A program made the position numbers and the translations under genes. Positions 24,101 to 36,900 of a DNA stretch of 64,000 nucleotides are shown one piece after another; the stretch's first letter is position 1; each line of letters starts with the position of its first letter. Source of the stretch: Nymphaea colorata (lineage: Eukaryota; Streptophyta; Magnoliopsida; Nymphaeales; Nymphaeaceae); assembly GCF_008831285.2 (NCBI RefSeq), contig NC_045144.1:9649886-9713885 (forward strand), written 5' to 3'. The notes under the pieces are model-generated. The model had not been told where the DNA came from. It worked only from the letters and a program-made list of their open reading frames with translations, and did no database searches.

Positions 24101-27100
24101 CCTATGGATATCAATACCCGCTTGTATGATGATGATACTGAAGATGTTGATGCAAGACAGTATAGAGGGATTGTTGGGAAGCTCCTATACATCACTGTTA
24201 CTCGACCTGACATTGCCTATGCTGTTAGCAGAGTGAGTCAATTTATGGATAAGCCCAAGAAAGTTCATTGGGATGCTGCTATGATGATTCTTAGGTATCT
24301 AAAGAATTCACCAGGAACGGGACTCTTCTTTCAGAATGGTACCTCACTCACTATATCTGTGTATGTTGATGCCGACTATGCAGGATGCCCCTCAGACAGA
24401 AAATCCACTACTGGATTTTGTGTGTTTATTGGATCCAACTTGGTTACATGGAAGAGTAAGAAGCAAACTGTGGTTGCCAGATCAAGTGCAGAATCTGAGT
24501 ATAGAGCTATGGCTCAGGGTACTGCTGAAGTTATGTGGGTTAGATCCCTGATGTTGGATCTTACTGTCGAAGTGCCTCTTCCTAAGTAGTCATTCTAGCT
24601 ACAGGGGCAAAGGTTTCCTCATAGTCAATACCATATTCTTGAGTGTAACCTTTGGCAACAAGCCTTGCTTTATACCTTTCTAGGGATCCATCACTTTTAG
24701 TTTTCACCTTGTATACCCACTTGCATCCAATAGTCTTTTTCCCTATATGTAAATCTTGTATTTCCCAAGTTTGGGCTTTTCTCAAGGCATCTAATTCTTC
24801 TAACATGGCATTCTTCCACTCAATATATTTGGATGCTTCATTAAAAGTAGAAGGTTCAAAGTGAGAGTGAATGGCATTAATTCTAGCTCTATGAGATGGA
24901 GTAAAAGTTTCATAAGACACAAATCTATTGGGTTGTCTTACATTTCTAGTGGGATCTCCTAAGGTTTTCTCTACTTTGAGTTGGTTGGAGATCAATGGTC
25001 TCATGATGTTCTTCTTCACCAACTTTTTGTTGCCGGTTTCTTCTATGATAAGTGATTATATCCTTGGCCATTCTACTATCATTACCACCAGTGTTGCTAT
25101 CATCACCATCATGCATTTCATCATCACATTGAGAAAGGAACTTAAATAAAAAGGAATAATCATTATTGTGTTGTGACTCTTCATAATTTTTAAAACCACT
25201 TTCATCTTCACAAAACCTTACATTCCTTGAGACAATGATCTTGTCTTTAATTGAATCATAACTGATAAGATTAGAAAGAATAATCTTTGATTAACCTCGA
25301 AATCTGCCCTAACTCCTCTTTATATAGACTAGAGGAGAGAGAGAAGTTACAAGAGAAACATCTAAAGGAAAAGTTATTACAAAAGTACCCTCTTAAACCT
25401 AAAACTGAATATAAACACATCTTAACACTCCCCCTCAAGTTGGAGCGTATATGTCAAATAGGCTCAACTTGGAACAGCAGCTTTGGAATGGTCCCCTTGC
25501 AAGAGCCTTAGTAAAGATATCAGCCGTTTGCCCTGTAGTTGAAATGTGTGAGGTACTTACAAACCCCTTTTGAATCATGTCTTTAGTATAGTGACAATCT
25601 ACTTCAACATGCTTGGTTCTTTCATGAAAAGCCGGATTATTAGCATCTGTTAAAAACTGGAATATCTATCAAATGGATGTTAAAAATACCTTTTTAAATG
25701 GAGATCTTATGGAAGAGGTTTATATGGAAGTACCACTAGGGTTGTCTGTTCCTCAAAGGAAAGTTCTTAGACTTAAGAAGCTCTTTATGGCCTCAAACAA
25801 GCTCCTAAAGCTTGGTTTGACCGTTTTAATTCTGTAATTTCTGATTATGGGTTTCATTCTTGCTTAACTGACACTGCCTTGTTTGTTAAGTATACTACTA
25901 CAGGTATCATAATTCTTCTACTTGTGGGATCCTTGATGTACCTTAGTATCACTCGGCCTGACATTGCTCATGCAGTTCATTCTGTGAGTCAATTTCAACA
26001 TGCTCCATCAACCGTTCATATGGGAGCCGTTCTTCGTATCATCAGATATATTAAGGGAACAATAAACAAGGGAGTATTTATGTCTTCCTCTTCCTCCTTG
26101 AACTTGATTGCATATATTGATGCTGATTGAGGAGGAGATCCTAATGATAGACACTCAACTACTGGATTTTGTGTTTTTCTAGGGGAATCACTCATCTCAT
26201 GGAAATGCAAAAAGCAACAAAAAGTCTCACTATCCTCTACTGAAGCTGAATATCGAGCCATGACTTCTACAACTATGGAAATTGTCTGGCTTCACCAAAT
26301 GCTCCTTGATATGGGAACAAAGATAGAAGAACCCACTGATTTATGCTGCGACAACAAGAGTTCTATCTACATTGCCAAGAATCAAACATTCCATGAACGA
26401 ACAAAGCATATAGAAATGGACTGTCACTATGTTCGTGAAGAATTTTTGAAGAAGACTATCAAGCTTCCATATGTCTCCCCCGAGTTCCAGCTGGCTGATT
26501 TCTTCACAAAGCCTCTATGTTCTCCCAGATTCAACTTTCTTTTAGATAAACTTTCGGTGATAGCACCGTAAGTTTAAGGGGGGGTGTTAAGAAATATGAT
26601 TTCTTATTGTTGTTATCTCTTAATTAGGTATTATCTTAGTTAAGAGTTAGTTTAGGATTAGTTAGGAATTAGTTTAGGATTTAGTTTATTTATTTCTTTT
26701 CTCTTTATTTTTTTTTTTTTATTATTTCTGCCAAACTAGCCGTTGGCAGTTCCAACAGCTCTATTAAGAGCTGTTGGAACTAGCCCAACGGCTAGTTCAG
26801 CTTATCTCTTCTTATTCTCTCTTATAAATATCCTTGTAACAGTCTTTGTAAATAATGAGCTGTGTTTTACAGCCTTCACATTGTTTATTGAATGAGTATT
26901 ACTCTTCTTCACTTGGCCTTAGTGCCTTTTTGGTATTATATGTATTCTTTGTCACTGAGATAGTCACTTTTCACAGTAAATTGGGTACAGATACCATTTT
27001 TTGCATAAAAGGTCATTAAGATAGATGATTTGAACTTAAGAATATTATCAATGCGAATACACTTAATCACAAAACGAAACTGAGGTTTTATTTCAATAAT

Positions 27101-27883
27101 CAGGTTTTTTGAAAATACAAACTACTGTAGACCTTTCTTTCAAAAGGAATACCCAACTAACTTGATAGTAATCATCAACAACAACCAGAAAATACCTAAA
27201 CTTAGATCGGCTAGCAACCTTGCTAGGCCCCCAAACATCAACATAAAGAAGATCAAACAACCCTTGACTCGATGTAGTGAGACTCGAAGGAAAACTACTA
27301 CGAGTGTGCTTGCCAAGTTGACAAGCCTCACACTGAAATGATTCTGGGACTGAAAGATTAGGTAAGATGGAATGGAGCTTGGGCCCTGAAGGATGACCGA
27401 GCCTAAGATGCCACTGGAAGAATGTAAACTCTGATGTAGAAGAGGTAGCAGCAAGACCTATAGGAGCCAACAAGATGTAGATGCCTCCTTTCTCATAGCT
27501 GCCATCAATTGTCTTCCCAGTTTGTAAGTCCTGAAATGAGCATGAACTAGGGTCAAAAACTGTGGAAGCTGAAGCCTGTGAGGTTGTGTGCCAAAAACTG
27601 CTCATACTTAGATTTGTCAATACTAATTGTAATTGTCTCTGGTATTGTGCTAGACGAAGAGCCGTCCACAGTTGGAGTGGCTACCTGTGCAGAGCCCATT
27701 AGAGGATGAGCAAGGCTTTTGCCCTGTTTGGGACCGTACCCTATCCTGTGATGTAGTGTGCACGACCATGTTTATCCTAACAATGATCCTCCAAGTGTCC
27801 CATATTCCTACAATAGGTGCACTGAAACCTCCCAAGCCGATGTTGTAGTGCTTGGCAACTAGAAACTGGTAGCAGCTTTTGGT

Positions 27884-27952
<69 letters not shown>

Positions 27953-30900
27953 CGAGAGAGAGAGAGAGACACACACACACACACACAGAGGAGCTGAAAT
28001 TCTCTGGCCATCTTGACCACCATCCAATTCTGATTGCTAGATGCATTGAATCAGGCAGTATGCTCTGGGAGGCTGGAGGATTTTTCTGTCCAAACCCACA
28101 AGGCCGGACTTGGTTTGGTTGTGATGTGCTTTGTGAACAGATTTCATCTTTACTGAACCAGCTGAAACAAAGGCCAGCTTATCTAATTTGTCAGCTGATT
28201 CAGCTATACCCATAGAGAGTTGTTTGGCTCATATCTTCTTCATGCTCCTTCTCAAGAGACCTAACTTTCTTTCATTATCTTTATATTGTTAGACCATTTT
28301 CATTTTTTGTCTTGATTAGGCAATTGCTATAGCGGCCTGCTTCATGAATGAGGGACCTATCCTTGTTGTTTGCCCTGCTGTTCTAAGATTTCCATGGGCG
28401 GAAGAGCTGGAGTCATGGCTTCCCTTTTGTGCACCAAAGGATATCCATCTAGGTACTCATTTTGAGACCATCAATTGCAATTTATAGTTCTTGTGATATT
28501 TGTTTAATACTTTTTCTGCTTTTCATCCAATTGACGGGCAAAAGTGTTGCCCAGTGGATAATATGAAATTAATTTTCTTGATGGTCCCATGCATCACACT
28601 GTTTGTTTCTTTAGAAGTTTAGCTTGTCCATTATGCTAAGATTAATATTTCTCATTCTATAATTGCTTTCTACAAAGGCAAACAGATTGTCCATCTTAAT
28701 AGAATTTAATTACTGTTATGTTCACTTCATGCTTGGATGTGAAAGGCTTCACCTAGGCATTGATCTCTTAGATTAAGTGCCATTTTAGATGACATTTGTT
28801 GCCTTCATGCTTCAGGTTTTCCTTGTAAGGTTGTTTTTCTTTGTTGCAGTATCCTTTTTTCTTTCTTTTCTTTCTGCAATTCATATAATCGTTCATCATC
28901 GATGATGGTTTTGGTGACATATGAACTTTCATGTTTTAGATATTTCCTTATACTTCTTTTTTTGTAGTTTTTGGTCATCAAGATAATGTTGCGTACTTAA
29001 CAAGCTGCCCAAAAATAGTAGTCATCTCCTATACTATGCTTCATCGTCTACGAAAGACTATGCAAGAGCGAGATTGGGCTGTGATGATTATTGATGAATC
29101 ACATAATGTTCGGTGTACGAAGAAGAAGATAGAATCAGATGAGGTACATGCTATAATATGCAAATTTATTGTGCAAGGAGCATAGTTCAATGATTTGGGT
29201 GCAACCAAAATCATTTGAATAATAGAGATCTCTATGGGTTTGGAAAAATATTTTCTTAGTAATTTCGATATCAAATTGATATATAGCAGATGTTTATGTG
29301 CTCGTCTCGACTCATGACTATATGTATGTTTGATCTGCAGACACAGGCTGTACTTGACTTGGCTACAAAAGTTAAGCGGATCATTTTACTGTCTGGAACA
29401 CCTTCCTTGTCAAGGTTGCATTTGTTTCAACTCACGATTAGATTATGGGACATTTGGATTCTATGAAGATGCTCTCATTTGCTTGGAATCTCACAGTAAT
29501 TGTGGCTGCTTTTATGGGCGTCACATGTCCAAAAGGACCAAAGCAAGCATAAGATTCACAGCATTTTTATTTCTACAGCCTCTATTGGCAGAGTTTCCTG
29601 AAAAAAGAAAAAAAAGAAAAGAAAGAGCAATGCACTTAGCCCTATGTGGTGCCCGCATCTGCAAAGGAGAATGCTCATTAGTAACATTTATTCTTTGGTG
29701 CCTTCCTGCTGCTATATTTCTTAAGGTTTCTTCTTTGGGCAATTCAATAAAAGATTCATAGCTAAAAACAATCACAACCTTGGAATAGTTTTGAATATAC
29801 TAGAACACTTTAAACTTCTTTACATTTACACCATTCACACCACTTTCTCAAGAATAAGGCACTTTGTTCTATTATTTTCCAGAAAAGTTTTTGATACAAG
29901 TATGACATTTTTGTGTCCTTGAAAATTCAATGTTCTATTGTAAGTGCTAGGTTGTCAGAATTCAGAAAGGAAAGTAACTTGAATGGGGCTAGTAGGTTTA
30001 AGTTAAGTTGAGGCAGAGAGCATCTTAATGTTTTATTGATGTTGCCCATGGGTTTCATGAGCTTTTCTAAACATTGGGAACCCACTTTAGAAGCATTATC
30101 CTACATGTGTCCTTCATGCTTCAGAAAGCTTATTTTGTCCAACTCGGCTTCCAATTTTTGGGTTAGAGTAATGCTATTTTGTTTTTGAATACATAGGTTT
30201 CTGAGGAACACCTGCATATGTAATTTGCATTTCTAATGAAAAGCATCAGAGAGATTCATTTAAGTAAAAAGAATGCCTACTTTCTATTCACATTTCACTT
30301 TTTTTCTACCGTGACTCTTAAGTATGCTTTGCTTCACATATTAAAGATTTTGTGAGCACTCATTTTTGTGTGTTAACTGCATTGGCTGAATCTCCGACTT
30401 AAGGTTTTGAGTACTTGAAACTTTAAGATGAGTTTGAGAGCCGAGGATCTTTAATCCATGGACCTGATGTGGGTAAGTCTCCGCACAAAAACCATGGTTA
30501 GAAACACTAATGGTCTTACATCATACCTGAGATTGATGCTTGAGAACGACACTTTACTGCTTTATATAGTGAAAAGGTCTGATCCAAGTGACAATGAAAG
30601 GAGAGTCTGATCTTAAATTCATGGATCTCCAAGTATGAGGATCTTGAGATTGGTCAGACTTGAGAAACCGAACATGCCTTGGCTACCATCTTAGAACCAT
30701 CTAAGTTATCATTATTTTATCTACATTGTCTTCTGGTTGTTTACCTGCAAACTAAAAGATCATGTACTTCAATATATTTCTAACTACTTGTCTTTTGATC
30801 CTAGGTGACAATAGGCCATTTGATATCTTTCATCAGATAAATATGTTATGGCAAGTGTTCTCTAGCCAAAAAACTTTGACTTGGTTTTGTTAATAAGGTT

Positions 30901-33900
30901 CTTGAGCGTACCTTTATTTTGGTTTCCGTGTTCTGATTATTATTTTATTCTTAAAATAGGCCTGGATTGCTGGGGAAGGACAAGTATGAGTTTGCAAAAA
31001 ACTATTGTTCTCAGACAGTCAGTCAGGGTTATCAAGGCAAGAAGTTTAAGGTGCTAATTGAAAATATCCTTTTGTTGGATTTTACGGCAAGCATATCATA
31101 GGATACTGGTTCATCTAATAAACTTCTAGTGTAGGTTCCACTAGTTTCATCAGTTTGATTGAATTGCTTATATACTTGTTAACGAGTTTATATCTGGACG
31201 GGTCGTGGGTCCAAACCCGACTCATCCATCTCTTAAGTGTGGTGACTGTCATCACTTAAGGTGGCTGTTTTAACCCTAATTTGATTTTAATGAAAATTAG
31301 GAGAGTGAGAGAATTGCAGCTAGTGAGCGCGGTTCTTCCACCTCTGTCGTGGTTTTCTCCCTTGGTTTTTGAGGGGTTTTCCACGTTAAATCCATGTGTT
31401 TATCTAATCTTCTTCAGTATGCATATTTCTGCATGGTATCAGAGCATTTTTTTTTGGATTGAAGAAGACTTTTTTCTTGGTGAGCCTTTGCTGGAGCCAC
31501 TTTTGGAGCCATCGCTTGAGCAGTTGTCTGAATGGGCCATCGTTGGAGCCGTCGCCTGAGTGCACCGCCGCTGGAGCGATCGCCTGAGTGTGCCGTTGTC
31601 TAAGTGGGCCATTGCTGGAGCCATCGCCTGAGTGCACCACCGCTGGGGCCATCAGCTAGAATCTACGCCCTGGTATCAATGCCTCTTGTCACTGGAACAG
31701 GTTGAGGATTGCTGCCTCTGGTGGGAGATAGACTGCTCAGCGCCGGAAAACCGTGAATATCGCCGGAAGAAAATTGAGGATTGCTCGCTGTATGGCATGG
31801 GCAGTAGCAGTAGTGAGGGCTTCGACTGTGTGCAGGTCTGTGCCGCAAATTGGAGCAAGTCCTCTTGCTTCGCCGGAAGTTGTGTCGTCTTCTGTGCGCA
31901 GGTCTGGTGCCGAAAATTGGAGCGGGTCCTCTTGCGTCGCCTGGTTTTTGTGTGTCACGATTCCCATTACGCTTGATGGCTGCTAAGCAAAAGGGGAATA
32001 ACTCGATTGAAATGTATGTCGTAGAAATCAGATCATGTTCCTATCCAAGTTACGTCGATTTGCTTGGCCAAGGACAATTACCTTCGCTGGTCTGTAGCCG
32101 GTACGATGGGAATTGCTGGTTGTGGCAGGATTTCCTACATAAAAGCAAAGAAGAAATAGCCAGCTGAAACTGATCCCTACTGGGAAACGTGGTACCTTGA
32201 AGACATCCAAGACAAAACGTGGATTGTTAACTTTATTTCTACTAAAATTCAGTGATTGATTCTTTAGGAAAGGACTGCCTACAATTCTTAACTCTAGGTG
32301 TCACACCCCGACTTTTTGACACCCAAACATTTTTTTTTTCTAAACATAAAGCATCGAGGTGCGACTACTCTACAATTCAAAAGTGAAGGAGCCATCCCAT
32401 TCAAAACAATGGGGCGAACTTTTATTTATATAATCATTTCAATTCATACAAAATCACATCTATGTATAACAAAAATGCCCTAAACTATATAATTGATGTC
32501 TAACAAAAACAAGACATCAATAAAACCAAAATAAGACGCGCCGGCACTACAAAAGACACATCCCAAAACCTCTCCAGTAGGACATGAGTGAAGCCATTTA
32601 CATGCTGCCCCGGATCTGCCAAAACCTGAAAAAGAAACAACTGAAGGCTTAGCCTTCGCATTATGACAACAAGTCAGGAAAATACCAAACCCTCTTAGAT
32701 AGAGCTCAAATCAGAAAACAATGATCAAAATCATTCATCATGATGTCGTGTCAGAGCACGACACGTACAAGCCACTCAATGGCCACAGTACACAATTTCA
32801 ATCACATGCTTTCATATCAATCACATGCACATCAGTCACATACAATCATATACATTACATTTTCATTAACTTTAGTGAATTAACAGTTCCTGTGGGTGCA
32901 ACACAGGCACGTGCACACCATGGGCGGCCTATAGCCAAGAGACAACTCTCGTGGTGACCCATAACAGTATGGATTCATTTCATCCGCTGCAGCGGTAGAG
33001 CACTCATCCATGGATATGTGAAGTCCAAGGAGAGATACTCAGCCTTCCCTAGGACACCCAGGTTGGGAAGGCGGAAGCCCAACGCTCCAAGCACAACACA
33101 CAACAGTACCCTGGGGCCTTGCACCGCCTGCGCTCCGACAGGCGAGACCAGTGGCGAGAACGGGACGTCTCCCAAACACACAGCCACATCCCACTGGCCT
33201 CTCATCTCTTAATCATTCATTATTATCATTAGAAGAATGTATTCACAGATTGACTCTCATGAGGTTGGTACACTTCACGAGTGCACCCACACCTCCAAAT
33301 GCCTCCACACGAGGTCTACTCATAACAATAACAGTCATAACTAGCCGTCACACACTATGGGTACAATTATCCTCCAATCCATTCATTTGCATTATTGCCC
33401 ACGGCAATATATATGCAACAAAATACACATTCATGTCAATTATCGCATCAATCACATCTTTGAAAACTTAGCCAAACCACAGACAGTAGTCTCGATCTGT
33501 GATTGGCTCGTAGCTGTCCTATGCAGTTATCATTCTATGATGCTATCTAATGCACAATTGGGGTCGAGGAGACACTCGACTCGATACCCCGCCTCATCTG
33601 TCCTAAACAGTTATCAATTCTAGCATGCACATGCAAATGCGTCATTTTCAAAACAAACTACTAATAGCCTTTCAAAACAGTTCATGTTATATATCCTAGC
33701 ATACATATACTCATTCACGAAACACTCAATTCACATCACAATACTAGGATCCCGTGATCCTATGAGCACACAATCACACATTTGCCCCAGGCAGGGATTT
33801 GCCTAGAATGCCGCCATACCTGTGGCGCGCTCACAAAACTCTTCAAAATTCCTCGAGCTTCGAACTTAAGGTTGACGGGACATACCCGGTGAACCTGCAG

Positions 33901-36900
33901 ACATAAACAAAAGGTAAGATTCCTAATACATACCTCAACAATTCAAACAAATACAAAACAAAATTATTGAGGCATGTGTCATCGCCTCAAGAGGGTGTCG
34001 ACGGGTAGTGTCGTCCTACAAGCTCTCCAATAGGCCACTTCCCAACCTCTTGCCGTTGCGTGATACCAAACGACAAAACACAATGCTTCGATCAATCCAT
34101 CCTTAATACCTTCTTAAATGCTTTCTTAGGGTTAAAGTGTTTTCCCCAAAAATACCCCCACTTAACATACTCTTTCCCTAAATAACGCCAAGATACGCCC
34201 ATTCACAGAAGCATGCGCTACGTGCTCCCTAAGACGGTTCTCACTCTTCCCCACAACCTCACAATCACTACCATGCTTCCTTAATGCTTCGAAAATTAAT
34301 CCATCATGCTTAACTGATCATTAAATACATAAATCATCGCTTTCCAACGTAATCCTAACTTTCCCCCAAAAGCAAAATCGCTAACATGCGTCCCAAATCA
34401 TCAATTCTAAGCTCTAGCATGCTCGAACAATAATTATACATGCTCTAATAGATAATATTCATTAATTTGAGCTTGATTAGGTCTCGCTCACCCCAAAACA
34501 AAAGTCTAAACTGTTGTAATCCTCTCGGCAGCCACCCCACGAGTTCAAGAGGCCCCCAAACGGCTAGAATGCCTCAATGCCGCCACCACCCACGCCTTCA
34601 CTCCGCTGCTATGTGGGGAACAAATGTGTCCCTAAGCTGCACATGACCAAATGCCCTAAACAAGTCAGAAAAAAAAAAAAAATCGACCAACAAGGAGTCT
34701 GCTATAAGAAGAAAACAGTCGGTTGTGAGGGAAAACCGGCGGAAATGAGAGAGTGTGAAAAAGGGAAAATGCCCGATTAAAGGGCTGCCGATAGTGGGGA
34801 GACCGACAGGGAGAGGGTTCGGGCAAAAGGGAAAAACAGACAGAGGGGAGGGAAATCGAGTGGGGAAAAAGGAAGAGATGGTGAAGAGGGGACGGATGGG
34901 ACGAGGAGGGAGCGGTGGCAGAGAGGAAGAGAGGGAAATCGTGTGGCAAAAGGGTGCTGACGCAGAAGGGAGAAGCTGCGTAGGAGGGAGGAGAAGAAGA
35001 AGGGCGAGGAAAGAAAAAAAGGCGAGAGAAGGAGGGAGCTTACCCTCTGCTGCTGCCGTCGCTGCCACCACCGCACCGACCTTCGTCTCCTTCTTCTCCT
35101 CTGCGCTGAGCTCCGCTCGTGGGTAAGGGAGAGATGCAGAGGGGAAACGAGGGAGAAGGGGAACGAGAAAGGGGAGACGGGCTGCGGCGTCGTGCTCCTC
35201 ACGCGTGTGGGGCACGGGTCCGGGTCTAGACCCTAACTCGACCCGTTCTGCCAAAACAAAAGCCGAGCGTTACACTAGGGAAGTTTCTAACATTACTAAA
35301 ATTCAGCCATTGATTCTTTAGGAAAGGAATTGCTGGTTGTGGCAGGATTTCCTACATAAATGCTGTAGAAATAATAGACGCACAAGAACGGAAGATCGAA
35401 CACAGATGTAACGTGGAAAACACTCAACTAGAGGGAAAAAACCACGGGTGAGGAGGTCTGGTGCCCACTAGCTGCCAGACTCTCTCTCTCTTTGAAAACT
35501 TCATTAACTTACAAGATTAGGGTTTACAATGGTATAAGTATGCCCAAACTAGGACCCAATGGATCGGGTCCAGACCCGGACCCATAAATCAAGATCCGTC
35601 AACAAATGCAAAGAAGAAATAGCCAGCTGAAACTGATCCCTACTGGGAAACGTGGTACCTTCAAGGCAACCAAGACAAAACGTGGATTGTTAACTTTGTT
35701 TCTACTAAAATTCAGTCATTGATTCTTTAGGAAAGGACTGCCTATGATCCCGAAGGCCCTCACACATCAGAATGAATCAAGGAAAAAACTTCATTAGCAC
35801 AACTATTGGAAATAGTGTATGATGTCCTAACATGTTTACCAAACTGACATACATCACAAAATATCATAGATATGTCCAAACTAGAACATAACTCAGGAAA
35901 TAACTGTTTCAAAACTCCAAAAGGGAGATGTCCAGGGTGTTCATGCCAATACAAAAATAACTGAAGACAAACTTCTCTATTCTTCTTGGTCCTGCTAACT
36001 GCTGTCATAAGAGCATTAGCCACACAGATGGGAAGTCGATATAAGCCTTCAGACACCAAACCAACCTCAATCCTCTTTCTTGTCACCAAGTCCTCAAAAC
36101 ACAACGATTTGCGAAGAATATGAGTTCACAATTCAACTCCTTTGTAATCTTGCTGACGGATGAAAGATTCAAGGGAAGATGAGGAACATACAAGGCACCA
36201 TGCACTAAAAAATTGTTTAACAAAGAAAGACTCCATTTTCCTGCCTCAGAGGTAAAGGAACCATCAGCAAGAGAAACCCGTTCCTTTCCATAAGATAGCT
36301 TATACTCATGAAAGAGCTTAGGATTGCGAGTCATGTGATGGGTGACACCACTGTCAACAATCCATTTTCCTATACAAGAATTACCTTTTTCAACAAAAAT
36401 GGCCAGAACATCGTTAACCTTCACATCATCTGACACTTCGGCCTGACCAACATTGATCTGACTTAGATAAGCACAGAGTTCACGAATCTGTTCAGCTGAG
36501 ATAGAGGCTTTCCCTCCACTAGAGGTGGTAGCATCAGAAACAGATTTCTTCCCACTAAAAGGTCTCCCTCGACTATTCTTTTCTGGATGGAAGTGATAGA
36601 AATCTAGCACCAATATCTGTAACCAGAAAATAGCATTCACGCAGAAAGATAGAGAGAGAGAGAGAATGAAGACAAGAAGAAACTGGGGAGAAGAAGCCGT
36701 GGCTAGGGCTGGGCATCGGGCCGGGCCGGGCCGGGCCGGGCCGGCCCGATAAGAACGTCAAAATCAAAGCCCGGAAACCGTATCGGGCCAGCCCGAGGCC
36801 CGGCCCGAGGCCCGGCCCGAGGCCCGGCCCGAGGCCCGGCCCGAGGCCCGGCCCGAGGCCCGGCCCGAGGCCCGGCCCGAGGCCCGGCCCGATTGATAAT

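Larger units (their letters stand above)
19774..25650 (+). mobile_element. Inner Ty1/copia element (165-bp LTRs, TSD GTTAT), 3' end inverted
   Basis: The 5' LTR is 19774-19938; the 3' LTR is present in reverse orientation at 25263-25427 and reads identical over all 165 bases. GTTAT lies before the 5' LTR (19769-19773) and its complement ATAAC at 25258-25262 next to the inverted LTR. The body 19939-24589 is plus strand. The remainder (RNase H end, polypurine tract, 3' LTR) lies on the minus strand at 25650-25263. Both target duplications and identical LTRs show a very recent insertion followed by an inversion of about 1.06 kb. The range given includes inverted outer-element sequence (24590-25262). 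Confidence 0.9.
16840..26975 (+). mobile_element. Outer Ty1/copia element with 391-bp LTRs (TSD GTAAA)
   Basis: LTRs at 16840-17230 and 26585-26975 are the same length and differ at only two positions by my reading. GTAAA flanks both ends (16835-16839, 26976-26980). The primer-binding site TGGTATCAGAGCC follows at 17231 and a G-rich polypurine tract (26573-26584) precedes the 3' LTR. The polyprotein is broken by a nested copia at 19774, by an inversion and by loss of the reverse-transcriptase active site. The near-identical LTRs mean a young insertion, in the sense direction of the host gene. Confidence 0.93.
15786..28040 (-). mobile_element. Old minus-strand Ty1/copia element, split by a younger copia
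   Basis: Left piece 15786-16839 and right piece about 26981-28040 are parts of one element read on the minus strand. Reading that way: gag zinc knuckle (27835-27780), protease region decayed, GAG-pre-integrase and integrase start (27620-27093), integrase end and linker (16839-16210), RNase H end (about 16200-16020), polypurine tract and 3' LTR. The reverse transcriptase is deleted between linker and RNase H. The 5' LTR is not seen. It is the oldest layer of the nest in intron 2. Confidence 0.75.
32111..35743 (+). repeat. Duplicated copia gag segment, now separated by a solo LTR
   Basis: Copy 1 at 32111-32280 and copy 2 at 35328-35743 share AATTGCTGGTTGTGGCAGGA, TAGCCAGCTGAAACTGATCC and the TTTAGGAAAGGACTGCCT end. 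Copy 2 is interrupted by the 241-bp solo LTR. A partial third stretch at 35291-35327 (CTAAAATTCAG..TTTAGGAAAGG) shows a tandem arrangement before the gypsy LTR landed. Confidence 0.85.

Noticed and set aside
24582-25022. A third, minus-strand copia element inside the nest
   Set aside because: Its sequence continues the outer element's frame exactly at the GTTAT target site, so it is inverted outer-element DNA.
29330-29761. 143-codon frame running out of exon 5 as a longer exon
   Set aside because: The part after 29414 has no similarity to SNF2 proteins, and the conserved PFDIFHQIN continuation is found at 30815 in the right phase.
31404-31986. Several short frames between the copia primer site and gag
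   Set aside because: Leader sequence with short repeats; no recognisable protein and the frames overlap on both strands.
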